Assembly (NCBI GenBank): GCA_918797485.1
Contig: CAKKNE010000005.1
Coordinates: forward strand, 2,542,001-2,606,000
Length of the DNA stretch: 64,000 bases
Reading direction: 5' to 3'
Source: Pelagomonas calceolata
Taxonomy: Eukaryota > Sar > Pelagophyceae > Pelagomonadales > Pelagomonadaceae
Shown: piece after piece, positions 53,800 to 62,440 of the stretch
Position numbering within the stretch: the first letter of the stretch is position 1
Layout: each line of letters begins with the position of its first letter
The notes under the pieces: generated by a model
The model's database searches: none
The model's input: only the letters and a program-made list of their open reading frames with translations
What the model was told of the DNA's origin: nothing
Made by a program: the position numbers and the translations under genes

Positions 53800-55773
53800 T
53801 CACACATCGCGCGCCCGGAAGAAGCCGCCCTGACGAAACGCGGGCTTCGACCGGGCGGCGGCGTAGACCTCGGCGTGGCACCAGCTGTCCTCGAGGACGC
53901 GCGCTCGTAGTGATGGCGCCACGGACAGGTCGCCGACGGGCTTCACGGTGGCGACTCGCGGCGCCTCGACGTCGTAGAGGCCGTGCAACACCGCCGCGAG
54001 GTCGCGCAGGCCGCCCGTCGCCAGGGACGCCGCGTCTACGATTAAATCGAACTCGTCGAGGTTGCGGAGCGCGCGGTCGCACTGGCTCCGCGTGATCGCG
54101 GAGCCGGGGACGAACTGCAGCCCGGCGAGCCGCTGCACGTGGCGCTGGACGCCGTGCGGGAACGACGCGTTGACGAACGCGTCGGGGTCGTCCGCGCGGC
54201 CGCCGTCGACGTACAAGGACTCCACGACGCGCCACGCGTCCTCGACGACCGTGAACGCGAAGACCTTCGGCGGCAACGCCTGGTGCACGCGCGTGACGTT
54301 GAAGGGAAATTCGCCATCCAGAATATCGAGGGACCCGGAGTCCTCCGCGTCCTCTGCCGTGAGCGGCCCGTACTTGTTCTTCGTGCGATCCACGACCTCT
54401 TCGCCGAGGTGCGCGGGTACGGGCACGTCCTTGCCGTGGCCGTCGACCTGGGACTGCCAGCACGCCAGGCCCCGGTCGTCGCAGAGCCGCTGGACCACGC
54501 CGTCCACGAGGACGCCGCCGGCGTGGCCGAGGTCCGTGAAGGACACCGACGCGTAGTCCCAGAACGCCTTGCGGCGCCGGTCGTTGCTTTGAATAAGAGC
54601 CGACTCGTATAAGCGCGCCTTCGGGCCCGGCTTGAACGGCACGGGCGCCTTCGCGAACGCGTCGATGCGGTCCACGAGCTCCCGGAACGACGGTCGGTCG
54701 TCCGGCCGGCCGCGCCCCGCGAGGCGAATCAAACTCCGCAGGAACTCCCCCGCGGCCGGGTCCGCGGCCTTGGCCGCTATGTAAGGCAACAACCAAGGTC
54801 GATTGGCGACGTCGTAGACGTGCGTCTTCTCCGAGAGCCGCACGCAGACATCCTCGCGGCATTCCCCGCGCGCCTCCGGCGCGCCGCGCGCCCCGGGCTC
54901 GCACGTGCCGGCGCCGCGGCACGAGTGGCTCTCCTTCGTGAAGGGACAGTCCGCGTCTCTCGTGCACGAGTGCGCAACGAATGGATACTTGCTCTCCCTC
55001 ACGTCGGGCGGACCCCAGGCGCGCCAGATGGCCCGCCCGAGCGGCCGGTCCGGCGCGACCTTCGGGCCGTCGACCATGAAGACCGTGCCATGTGCATCCA
55101 TCGTGAACTGTTGGGCTTTGAGGTCGTCCTGCAAGAAATCCAAAGCCCAAGAGCCGAAGCACTCCAGGATGGACCTCGCCAGCGCCAGCGGCTGGTTTCG
55201 CGCGCGCGCGTCGAAGGCAGCCGTCATGACGTTGGGGGCCGTGCCGACGCCCGGGGGGCCCTCGCCAATGGCCTCGCCGCCGTCAGCGACGACGAGCACG
55301 ACGTGCGGCCCGTCCCACCACGCGCCCAGCAGCTCGGGGATGCCCGGTCGGCCGCGGAGCGCCTCGAGGTACACCATCTCCAGGTACAGCACGCCGCCCC
55401 CCTGGTCGTGTCTCGCGTCGCCCGTCCATCCATTCTTTCGCATCTTCCGGCCCTTCACTATCACTGATTTACCTTTCACGGTGGCTCGATACACGGTCTT
55501 GGACTTGCTCGACGCCCCGATCTCGTGCCACGGCCGCGGCACGTCGTCGGGCTTGGTGACGGTCCAGGCTTTGGGCGCGTAGCTCTCGTTGTTCGTGTGG
55601 AACTGGAACCAGCGGTCGATCGCCGCCGTGGCGGCCGACACATTTTGTGCAGGTCTCGTCACCGGAAACGTCGTACCACCGCCGATCGCCGCCGTACCGC
55701 CAAGTCGCGAGGAACCAGAAACGTCGTCGTCGGCGGTGGCTGCCGCGAGCAGCAGCAGGACGAGGGGCTTCAT
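53800..55773 (-). CDS. secreted FAM69/VLK-like protein kinase with a possible sulfotransferase-like C-terminal domain
   Basis: 657 residues from the ATG at 55773, with signal peptide MKPLVLLLLAAATADD. The first half matches secretory-pathway kinases of the FAM69/PKDCC group: VYRATVKGKSVIVKG (ATP loop and Lys), LRGRPGIPELLGAW, then the active-site region DDLKAQQF...VDGPKV in place of the usual HRD/DFG. A Cys-rich insert (CTRDADCPF...C-R-G-A-G-T-C) and RPWLLPYIA also fit FAM69. The second half (from about residue 400) has an HAGG turn and FAFTVVEDAWRVVESLYV, reminiscent of sulfotransferase PAPS-binding elements. That part is low confidence. If right, one Golgi protein could both phosphorylate and sulfate. 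Confidence 0.65.
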   Translation of the reverse strand: MKPLVLLLLAAATADDDVSGSSRLGGTAAIGGGTTFPVTRPAQNVSAATAAIDRWFQFHTNNESYAPKAWTVTKPDDVPRPWHEIGASSKSKTVYRATVKGKSVIVKGRKMRKNGWTGDARHDQGGGVLYLEMVYLEALRGRPGIPELLGAWWDGPHVVLVVADGGEAIGEGPPGVGTAPNVMTAAFDARARNQPLALARSILECFGSWALDFLQDDLKAQQFTMDAHGTVFMVDGPKVAPDRPLGRAIWRAWGPPDVRESKYPFVAHSCTRDADCPFTKESHSCRGAGTCEPGARGAPEARGECREDVCVRLSEKTHVYDVANRPWLLPYIAAKAADPAAGEFLRSLIRLAGRGRPDDRPSFRELVDRIDAFAKAPVPFKPGPKARLYESALIQSNDRRRKAFWDYASVSFTDLGHAGGVLVDGVVQRLCDDRGLACWQSQVDGHGKDVPVPAHLGEEVVDRTKNKYGPLTAEDAEDSGSLDILDGEFPFNVTRVHQALPPKVFAFTVVEDAWRVVESLYVDGGRADDPDAFVNASFPHGVQRHVQRLAGLQFVPGSAITRSQCDRALRNLDEFDLIVDAASLATGGLRDLAAVLHGLYDVEAPRVATVKPVGDLSVAPSLRARVLEDSWCHAEVYAAARSKPAFRQGGFFRARDV

Positions 55774-55934
55774 CGACGCATGATGTTGTCTTCGTGGCAG
55801 CCCTGGGGGCAGCCGCACGAATGAGTCGCTGTGCACTGCTTTTCTCTGTTTTGCACCAGCTGGCGGTACAGCGCACGCGGACGAGAATATCTGAGCAAAT
55901 CTTGACTCTTGAGCAATTAATTTTTTTTAGATTG

Positions 55935-55958
55935 CCTAGTGCCTTTACAAACGCTAGC
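55935..55958 (-). promoter_or_regulatory. palindromic intergenic element, copy G
   Basis: On the minus strand: GCTAGCG, TT, TGTAAAGG, CACTAGG. It lies between divergent ATGs at 55773 (-) and 56096 (+). Confidence 0.65.
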
Positions 55959-56095
55959 TGCGTCGAGCGCCCCAAAAACGACACGGCTCTCGCATCGCTG
56001 CGGTACGCGCGCCAATTTTGTGCGCATCGCTCCTAAGAAACGTCGTCGCCGCGGCTGCGCAAGCCATCTGCTGGCCGTTGCGCTACACAAGCAAA

Positions 56096-56440
56096 ATGAG
56101 CTCACCCCTCTCCGAGTTCAGGACCATCCTAAGGATCCTGAACAAGTGGCCGTCGACGCGGCCGCGCGACTCAATCTGGAAAACCTACCTGCGCGAGGAG
56201 TACCGGCGCAGCGCCGCCGACGCGGCATCGTTAGAAGCGCTGCGGCGGCGCGCGCGCGACTACGCCAATCTATTAGACGGCGTCGAGGAGCAGAAGCGCC
56301 TGCGCGCGCTCGACACGGGCGCGGAAGTCAGCGAGGGCGTCAAGGAGGCGATCCGGCGGTCGGCCGCGCGGTCGGGCCTCGTCGCGCCCGACGACGTCGA
56401 CGCGCCGTTCGTCGACCTGAACAAGGAGCGGAACGGGTAA
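56096..56440 (+). CDS. FMC1-like LYR-family mitochondrial assembly factor
   Basis: 114 residues from the ATG at 56096 (an in-frame ATG at 56018 would add a weak leader). The helix FRTILRILNKWPSTRP, then WKTYLREEYR, then ARDYANLL and EAIRRSAARSGLVAP follow the layout of FMC1/C7orf55, a small LYR-related protein needed for F1 ATP synthase assembly. The strict LYR triplet is replaced by LRI. Length fits the family. Mitochondrial location is inferred from the family. Confidence 0.6.
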   Translation: MSSPLSEFRTILRILNKWPSTRPRDSIWKTYLREEYRRSAADAASLEALRRRARDYANLLDGVEEQKRLRALDTGAEVSEGVKEAIRRSAARSGLVAPDDVDAPFVDLNKERNG

Positions 56441-56526
56441 TATTGTTGTGTGTCGTGTCTAGTGTACTTACATAATACACATGCAGTTGTTACGCCACCG
56501 CCTATCGTATCAGCTCGCCATCCGAG

Positions 56527-57387
56527 TCAATAATATTCCGAGTCTTCCGTGTTGTGCGCAGCGGAATACTGACGCGCCGCTTCATCCGCCGCTCGGCGGC
56601 GCTCCGGTCCTGCCGCTTCGAGCGCCGTGGTGATCAGATCCACGAGGTGCCTGTTTTCTACCGTTCTGTCGAAGCCATTCAACAGGTCGACGAGACTTCC
56701 ATTGCTGTACTGACACGCGTAATCGGCCTCGGCCTGGACGACGTCGCAGCCTTGCTCGATTAAGAAGACCGCCACGTCGTAACATGGTTGGTGTCCCTCC
56801 CCGCATTCTATGCTCCAGGTCAACGGCGTCAAGCCTGCGCCATTTGGAGCAAGAGTGCGGGCGTTGATATTTGCGCCGGCTGCGATTAGCAGCCGCGCGA
56901 GCGCGACCGGGTCGTCCGCTACATACGCAAGATGCAGGAGGGTGTTCCCAAAGTCTGAGTCCTCCGGCACGCTGGGCTCTGCGCCATACGCGAGCAAAGC
57001 TTCGACCATTCCCTGGTAAATGCGCGGCTCTCCTCCTGCCGGCTCTCCTCCCAGTAGGGGCCCATCCACTACATTTACATTGGACCTCGTCGTGAGCGCC
57101 AGACCGGCCGCCCTTCGAGACGCCAAGTCGCTCTCGCCCAAGATGTGCGGATAGCGAGTCCGGAGCACCCGTTCTGCTTCGCGGACCGTCATCCCGATGC
57201 CTCCGAACCGAGAGCGCTCGGCCTCGTCCGTGCCTTTGCGTAGCGCGGTCCGCGCTTCCAAATTCGTCCCCGCGGCGACGACGAGCCCCGGCGCCGCGGT
57301 ATGCGTGGCTATTTTATGCAAGACGTCGGTCGGCAACCGCAGCAGCGCCGCGCCGCGCTGTCGCGCGCGCCGGCGCGTTTGCACCAT
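56527..57387 (-). CDS. ankyrin-repeat protein
   Basis: 286 residues from the ATG at 57387. Upstream codons are open but lack an ATG. Two to three ankyrin repeats are visible (about residues 125-235): GNTLLHLAYVADDPVALARLLIAAGANINART, and GLTPLTWSIECG...VAVFLIEQGCDV, quoted here in parts. The N-terminus has an F-box-like short helix (LLRLPTDVLHKIATH) after a basic start. Protein-protein adaptor; partner unknown. Confidence 0.7.
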   Translation of the reverse strand: MVQTRRRARQRGAALLRLPTDVLHKIATHTAAPGLVVAAGTNLEARTALRKGTDEAERSRFGGIGMTVREAERVLRTRYPHILGESDLASRRAAGLALTTRSNVNVVDGPLLGGEPAGGEPRIYQGMVEALLAYGAEPSVPEDSDFGNTLLHLAYVADDPVALARLLIAAGANINARTLAPNGAGLTPLTWSIECGEGHQPCYDVAVFLIEQGCDVVQAEADYACQYSNGSLVDLLNGFDRTVENRHLVDLITTALEAAGPERRRAADEAARQYSAAHNTEDSEYY

Positions 57388-57529
57388 CTCTCGTTTGAGG
57401 CTATTTTTCCACAAGCAGTGATGCGCGAGCGCTTCGGAGCGATGCACGCAGCGCGAGGCGGAGTTATGCGATTCTCAACTGACCGCTGGCCGTCCTGGTG
57501 ACAAAGTAGCCTGGTCGGGATTTGAGAAA

Positions 57530-57550
57530 GCTAGCGTAACGACACACTAG
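57530..57550 (+). promoter_or_regulatory. palindromic intergenic element, copy H
   Basis: GCTAGCGTAACGACACACTAG ends 7 bp before the ATG at 57558 and 143 bp upstream of the ankyrin gene ATG. It lacks the TGTAAG core and is nearly identical to copy K at 36373. Confidence 0.6.
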
Positions 57551-57557
57551 AAAGAAA

Positions 57558-57980
57558 ATGGCCGCGATCCGGGCCGCGCAGAGACGAGCCGCTGCCGCGG
57601 CGCAGCACGAGCGCGCGGCACCGGAGTCGGCGTCGGCCGCGCAGGCGCCCGCCGCCCCGGCAACGCCGCCGCGGACCGCGACTATGACATGTTGGGCAAG
57701 TAGGCGATTCATCCTCGGCTACCTCGCAATTCAACGGGTCGACGGGCCTTCATTGGCGATGTTGACTCACCCCAGCAATTCAAGCTGCTTCCTTGTGTCG
57801 GCCCGCCCGGGTCCGTTGCCGTGTCGTGCGGGATATTTGGTGGGTGTGTCTTTCGTGACTCCCCATCAGGTCCCCGTGCGCGCGGCGACGAGGATACCTA
57901 GACTTCGGGGGCGGCCTTGGCGGCGGCACTCGGGCACGACTCCACGGAGCGGCGGTGCGGCGGGATCCCAAATACCTTGA
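57558..57980 (+). CDS. doubtful small Ala-rich protein, possibly two exons
   Basis: 140 codons from the ATG at 57558 that follows element H directly. Residues 1-45 are Ala/Arg-rich and credible; the rest is not protein-like. A GC donor (GCAAGT after 57693 or so) with an acceptor after CTCACCCCAG near 57774 would join exon 1 in frame to a stretch reading FKLLPCVGPPGSVAVSCGIF and ending near 57900. I cannot decide between these. The piece 57738-57757 is shared exactly with the multicopper oxidase gene. Confidence 0.25.
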   Translation: MAAIRAAQRRAAAAAQHERAAPESASAAQAPAAPATPPRTATMTCWASRRFILGYLAIQRVDGPSLAMLTHPSNSSCFLVSARPGPLPCRAGYLVGVSFVTPHQVPVRAATRIPRLRGRPWRRHSGTTPRSGGAAGSQIP

Positions 57981-58400
57981 CTAGCTCTTGGTCGGGTCTC
58001 AAGCAAAGCGCCTTCGCGTCCGCGTTCAGCAGACTCAAGGTTGTGCGGCGGCGGTTCCCTTTTTTTTCCCGCACATCGCTGCACGACCTCTGCGACGAGT
58101 CCCCTGGGGCGGGGAGGGGTCCCGCAGGACCGCGCGCAAAAACCCGTCGGTTAAGCAGAGGCTAGGGCTAGGGCAATATTCGTTTTCAGCTCTGAACGTC
58201 GAGGTTCACTGCTTGCACTTTAGTCAGAGCAAGCAGCGCTGAAGCTCTGCAGTCAACGGCACCACTGATAACCGCACAACTACAGCGAGACCTCATACGC
58301 CGCCACCGAAGCGCCCTCAGCGCCACTGGTTTCAGACACTGACTTGGCGCATACAAATAGAGACGAGAAGCCTCGCTCAACCGCCAACGACGAGAGCACC
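57981..58400. other. region upstream of the multicopper oxidase
   Basis: No supportable gene. It has GGCTAGGGCTAGGGC near 58165, possibly a decayed palindromic element. Confidence 0.4.
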
Positions 58401-60347
58401 ATGGCCGACGAGCAAAAAACCACGACCCCGGACCGCACCACCTACACCTCGCTCAACCTGGGCCGAGAGTCCGTCGACCGCCACCCGAGCCAACAACCGG
58501 AGACGCTCTACTCGTCGCCGGCGCAAAGAGCAGCATTGTTAAGAACCTGCGGCGGCGCCGCCATCCTGCTGGGGATTGTCATTTCATTGGTGGCGAGCGC
58601 GGCGATGGTGGCCACGGCGCCACCGCCCGTCGGCACGGTGCGCTTCGGCCTGCCCCAGCCGCAGGCGAAAAGATCTGTTGCGGGGAGACTGAGGCAGCGC
58701 TTAGTTGTTGATGTCGGCACGGACAACTTTGGAGTTGTTGCACGGCGCTACGGTGCTACAGCCCCGGCGCCGACGTTACTCGTCGAGCCGGGCGACACGT
58801 TGACCGTGGATTTACAAAACAAGCTCGGCCCCGAGGCCCCGGGCGACGCGCTCATGACCGGCCTGCATCGACCCAATACGACGTCCTTGCACGTGCACGG
58901 CTGGCACGTGTCGCCGAGGGAGGACGACGTTTTTACACTCATAGCGCCCGGCTCTAGCAAAAAGTATGTGTACCACCTGCCCCAAACACACCCGGCGGGC
59001 ACGTTCTGGTACCACGCCCACGGCCACGGGAGCTCGTCGCTCCAGGCGGGCTGGATGGCCGGGGCGCTGATCGTCCACGACAAGGACCACCGGCGCCTCC
59101 CGCCGGACGTCGTGCTGCTCATGACGCAGGTCCGCGCCGGCGTCCTCATTTTGTTGCGGCGACTATCATGCGCCGTCGAAACACACACAAACACGCTCCG
59201 AGCCGTAACGTCTGGCCGCGCGGTCGACGCGGCACCCGTACGACGCCCTCGCGCCCTCGACGCGCCGTCGACGCCATCGCCGCTGCCGCCGCGCGACGAA
59301 AGAAAAAACACACAGGTCAACCTCGTCGCGGGCAAGGCCCGGAACTACGCCTGGGCGTCCTACGCGTCCGGCTCGAAGCTACCAGTTGTGAGGGGAAAGG
59401 AGGTGAGCGCGGGGTCGACGGACGGCATGGCCCTCGCATTGGCCAACAAACTCAAGGCACCGCTCAATGCTAGTTTTTTCGCGGTCAATGGATTACGGAT
59501 TCCTACTTTGAGACCGCCGGCGAAGGCCTGGGTTAGGTTTAGGTTAATCCAGGCCGGGACGAACGACGTGCTGGCTTTGCACTTGCAGGACGAGCACGCC
59601 TGCGAGACCTTTGTGGTTGCTCGGGACGGCTACACGCTGCAGGACCCGCGCGGCGACCAGTTAACTCGTGAATCACCATTAGTGCTGGCACCCGGATCTA
59701 GAGCGGACGTCTACGTGCGGTGCTCGCGTAAAACGTCGCTCAAGTCCGCGTTTTCTGATGAGTTAAAAGCCTATCTGGGCTCCGGCTCGGACGTGTACAG
59801 CGGTTCGATCATCAAAATAAGACCGACGGCGTCTCAGGTGGTCACGAAGGATACTGATGATGTTTCAGGAGAGGACCCGCGTTTCCCTTCCACACCAGAC
59901 ATACCTTCCTTACTCGCGGCGACCCCGGACCGAAGGGCCACCCTCGAGATGGTCCAGCGCGGTTCCATCGTCAAGGACGGGAACGGCTACACGGACTATG
60001 CGTTGGATGTGGTCCAGGGCGACGGTTCTGTAAAAGTGGGGGACGTCGTCGAGTGGACCATTGTTAACATGCACAAAGGGGCGCCGGGCGAGGTCGTCCC
60101 GCAGGACACGACGCACCCGTTCCACCTCCACACGAACCACTTCCAGGTCGTGGCGACGTCCCACGGCGACGGCGTCGATTATAGTGTGGGCGACTGGCGC
60201 GACACGATCACGCTGCCGACGCCGGGCAACGTCACGATCCGCTTCCGCGCGAGCGACTTCGACGGGCCTTCATTGGCGCACTGCCACATCTTCTCGCACG
60301 CGGACCTGGGCATGCTCCACGCGTTCTCTATTCAACCCGCGGCGTAG
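58401..60347 (+). CDS. membrane-anchored multicopper oxidase (laccase/ferroxidase type)
   Basis: ATG at 58401 in a good context (ACCATGG). Removing the intron 59130-59315 leaves about 586 residues. One membrane helix at about 51-72 follows a hydrophilic N-terminus, giving a type II orientation. All four copper-ligand motifs are present: HVHGWH, FWYHAHGHG, HPFHLHTNHF and HCHIFSHADLGM (type 1 site with axial Met). Three cupredoxin domains are expected. Such enzymes oxidise phenols or Fe(II) with O2; a ferroxidase role for high-affinity iron uptake would fit an iron-responsive alga but is not shown by sequence. It converges with the next gene. Confidence 0.9.
   Translation: MADEQKTTTPDRTTYTSLNLGRESVDRHPSQQPETLYSSPAQRAALLRTCGGAAILLGIVISLVASAAMVATAPPPVGTVRFGLPQPQAKRSVAGRLRQRLVVDVGTDNFGVVARRYGATAPAPTLLVEPGDTLTVDLQNKLGPEAPGDALMTGLHRPNTTSLHVHGWHVSPREDDVFTLIAPGSSKKYVYHLPQTHPAGTFWYHAHGHGSSSLQAGWMAGALIVHDKDHRRLPPDVVLLMTQVRAGVLILLRRLSCAVETHTNTLRAVTSGRAVDAAPVRRPRALDAPSTPSPLPPRDERKNTQVNLVAGKARNYAWASYASGSKLPVVRGKEVSAGSTDGMALALANKLKAPLNASFFAVNGLRIPTLRPPAKAWVRFRLIQAGTNDVLALHLQDEHACETFVVARDGYTLQDPRGDQLTRESPLVLAPGSRADVYVRCSRKTSLKSAFSDELKAYLGSGSDVYSGSIIKIRPTASQVVTKDTDDVSGEDPRFPSTPDIPSLLAATPDRRATLEMVQRGSIVKDGNGYTDYALDVVQGDGSVKVGDVVEWTIVNMHKGAPGEVVPQDTTHPFHLHTNHFQVVATSHGDGVDYSVGDWRDTITLPTPGNVTIRFRASDFDGPSLAHCHIFSHADLGMLHAFSIQPAA
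59130..59315 (+). other. 186-nt in-frame intron of the multicopper oxidase, CAGGTC at both edges
   Basis: CAG|GTCCGC at the 5' edge and ACACACAG|GTCAAC at the 3' edge. The 62 codons are stop-free but unlike multicopper oxidases and would split domain 1 from domain 2. CAGGTC is duplicated across both splice sites, as if a target site had been copied on insertion. Confidence 0.7.
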
Positions 60348-60440
60348 GCGACCCCTCACATCCCCTCCCCCAGTGTTGTTGACCCCGAGCCCCTGTCTAA
60401 CCGATGTAACAAAATAGACTTAAGGCACGGCACCGCGCCG

Positions 60441-62108
60441 TCAGGACGACACGTCGGGCGGCGCCGGCGGCCGCTTGATCGCCGTGTCGATGCACGTGGG
60501 CGACTCGTCCTCCCAGGGCCCCACCCCGAACCGCTGGATCTCCGAGTCCGACCGCTCCCGCAGCGACGACGCGGAGTCGATGCTCGACGCCCACCTTAGT
60601 AGTACGTCCCAGTGCGGCGACGGCTTCTTGCGCACCTTCTCCTCGAGGAACGCCGAGGCCTCGCGCACGGCGTCGCGCGCCGTGCCGCCGGCCGCGCGCT
60701 GCTTCGCGGCTGCGCGCGCGATTAGAGGCCGCACGTGGAGATCATACAACTCCAGATTCAGCAACGCCGCGCCCCAGGCGCCCCGGACCACATTGTTGAC
60801 GCACAAACTGAGAGTCACGTCGAAGAACCCATCATTGGTGTGAACATTTCCGACGCACACCGCCATGCCCCCTTCGTAGTCGCTGTCGAGCTTCGGCCGC
60901 GGCCGGCCCACTTCATCCAGCACGACGATGGGCCGGTCCGGCATCGACGGCAGTCCCAAGCCAGCTAACGGCGCAAAGTCCCTCAGTATTTTCTTGACCT
61001 CGTCCTTTGTAGTTACGGGACGCTTTGTTTGTAGTTTTAAATCAACAAAGTGGCCGTTCTGGACCGGGACCCTATGAGCCGAGACCGCGCACCGTTTGAG
61101 GAGAGGAAAGATGCGCATGAGCTCTTTTCTTTGATACTCGTCCGTCCTTTCTACCGTGTTCCTCAGAGGATAGACATTACCTACCACTAATTCAGGATCG
61201 TACTTCGCGTCGCCCCGTCCACTCAGCGCTTGAAAGGTGGTGATCGAGACGCCGACGACGCCATACGCGTCATCTAGCGCTTTGAGGACGACGGAAACAC
61301 CGCAACTCACACAATTCGGGCTCTTCACGAGCGGTATCGTCTCGTCATCATCTTCCACACTTTTTGAGAGAGCATGCAACAGCGCATCACCGTTCACCTC
61401 GGGCACGACTAACGGGTTCCTTTGTACTTGCCGCGCGTGCGGGCTGATGGAGAACACCGCAATGCCCGCCTCTTGCAAGGCGTCCTCGATGTGGCCCAAT
61501 GACGGCGCGATGGCGCTAATGACGTACTTCACGTTCGATCGCAGCAAGTCTTCCACGCTCGAGACCTTGACTCCCTCTAAGCTAGTGGGGCAAGGTTTAG
61601 CCTGCCAGATCGCACTCCCGTAGTGGTCCTCCAACGCTTGCTCCTTCTTCCTCCACACATCAGCGAGCTTCGACCCGACAGTTTGAGGCGAGCCGAGGAC
61701 GGGCCCGAGCGAGTAGATCGGGTGGGCCGTCAGAGCCGCCGCTAAGGCTCGTCCGACTAAACCCGTGCCCCCCAAAATGCCGACGGGCTGCTTCTCGCCC
61801 GCTTCCACGAGATTGACGGTGTAAGGGGAATCACAAGCATGACAGACCGCGCCGGCCGCCCATTGCCTATTCCGGCGCGCGATCGTCTGCCACCTCCTCA
61901 GGCACGTCTCGTGCACCGCACTCCGATTGCCCGCGCAGTTGCACGGCGTCGGTCTCAGGAATGCACCCATGCCGTCCTGGAACTCCGCGCTGTAGCAGAT
62001 GCGGCAGGTGCGGTGGAGCTCGCCGTCCGTCGCGTCGCTGTCGGACTTCGATTCTTCGCCCGAGCTGATTATCGGTCCAGCACTGCTTTGTTGTACGTTT
62101 TTCGCCAT
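60441..62108 (-). CDS. RING-CH domain fused to aspartate-semialdehyde dehydrogenase
   Basis: 555 residues, one uninterrupted frame. Residues 35-92 are a canonical RING-CH (MARCH-type) zinc domain: C35, C38, C56, C58, H67, C70, C89, C92. Residues about 107-450 are an aspartate-semialdehyde dehydrogenase of the archaeal/fungal type: NADP loop GGTGLVG at 113-119, active-site SPNC with Cys266, and RVPVQNGH with the catalytic His. The enzyme makes aspartate semialdehyde for lysine, threonine and methionine. RING-CH domains transfer ubiquitin. I know of no such fusion. No transmembrane helices, unlike most MARCH ligases. The C-terminal 100 residues are a helical extension of unknown role. Confidence 0.85.
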   Translation of the reverse strand: MAKNVQQSSAGPIISSGEESKSDSDATDGELHRTCRICYSAEFQDGMGAFLRPTPCNCAGNRSAVHETCLRRWQTIARRNRQWAAGAVCHACDSPYTVNLVEAGEKQPVGILGGTGLVGRALAAALTAHPIYSLGPVLGSPQTVGSKLADVWRKKEQALEDHYGSAIWQAKPCPTSLEGVKVSSVEDLLRSNVKYVISAIAPSLGHIEDALQEAGIAVFSISPHARQVQRNPLVVPEVNGDALLHALSKSVEDDDETIPLVKSPNCVSCGVSVVLKALDDAYGVVGVSITTFQALSGRGDAKYDPELVVGNVYPLRNTVERTDEYQRKELMRIFPLLKRCAVSAHRVPVQNGHFVDLKLQTKRPVTTKDEVKKILRDFAPLAGLGLPSMPDRPIVVLDEVGRPRPKLDSDYEGGMAVCVGNVHTNDGFFDVTLSLCVNNVVRGAWGAALLNLELYDLHVRPLIARAAAKQRAAGGTARDAVREASAFLEEKVRKKPSPHWDVLLRWASSIDSASSLRERSDSEIQRFGVGPWEDESPTCIDTAIKRPPAPPDVSS

Positions 62109-62307
62109 GCCGGTGCGCGTCGGCGGCGTTGATGCTAAGCGATGCAGTCAGGCCCCAAGGTGCAGTGAGGTTCAGGTGCACGACGATTAGAGTTTCGTGC
62201 ACATGCTTCAAAGCACGCGTCGTGGCATCAAAAAGCAGTCTCTGGCCTAATTTCCTGGCGTGTAGCTGCAACGCGGAGGCGTTTTGAGGCACACGCTTCA
62301 CGCGCTT

Positions 62308-62330
62308 CTAGTGACTTACAGACCGCTAGC
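62308..62330 (-). promoter_or_regulatory. palindromic intergenic element, copy I
   Basis: On the minus strand: GCTAGCG, GTC, TGTAAGT, CACTAG. It lies about 200 bp upstream of the ATG at 62108 and just past the 3' end of the next gene. Confidence 0.65.
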
Positions 62331-62440
62331 AAATCGGCAGCGCGCCAGGGTTCAACGCGCGGAGGACGGAGGTGTGGCAGCTCACCGGAGCGCATAAAGC
62401 CACGTCGACAAAACAACAGGCGTCAAAATTCCACAAGAAG

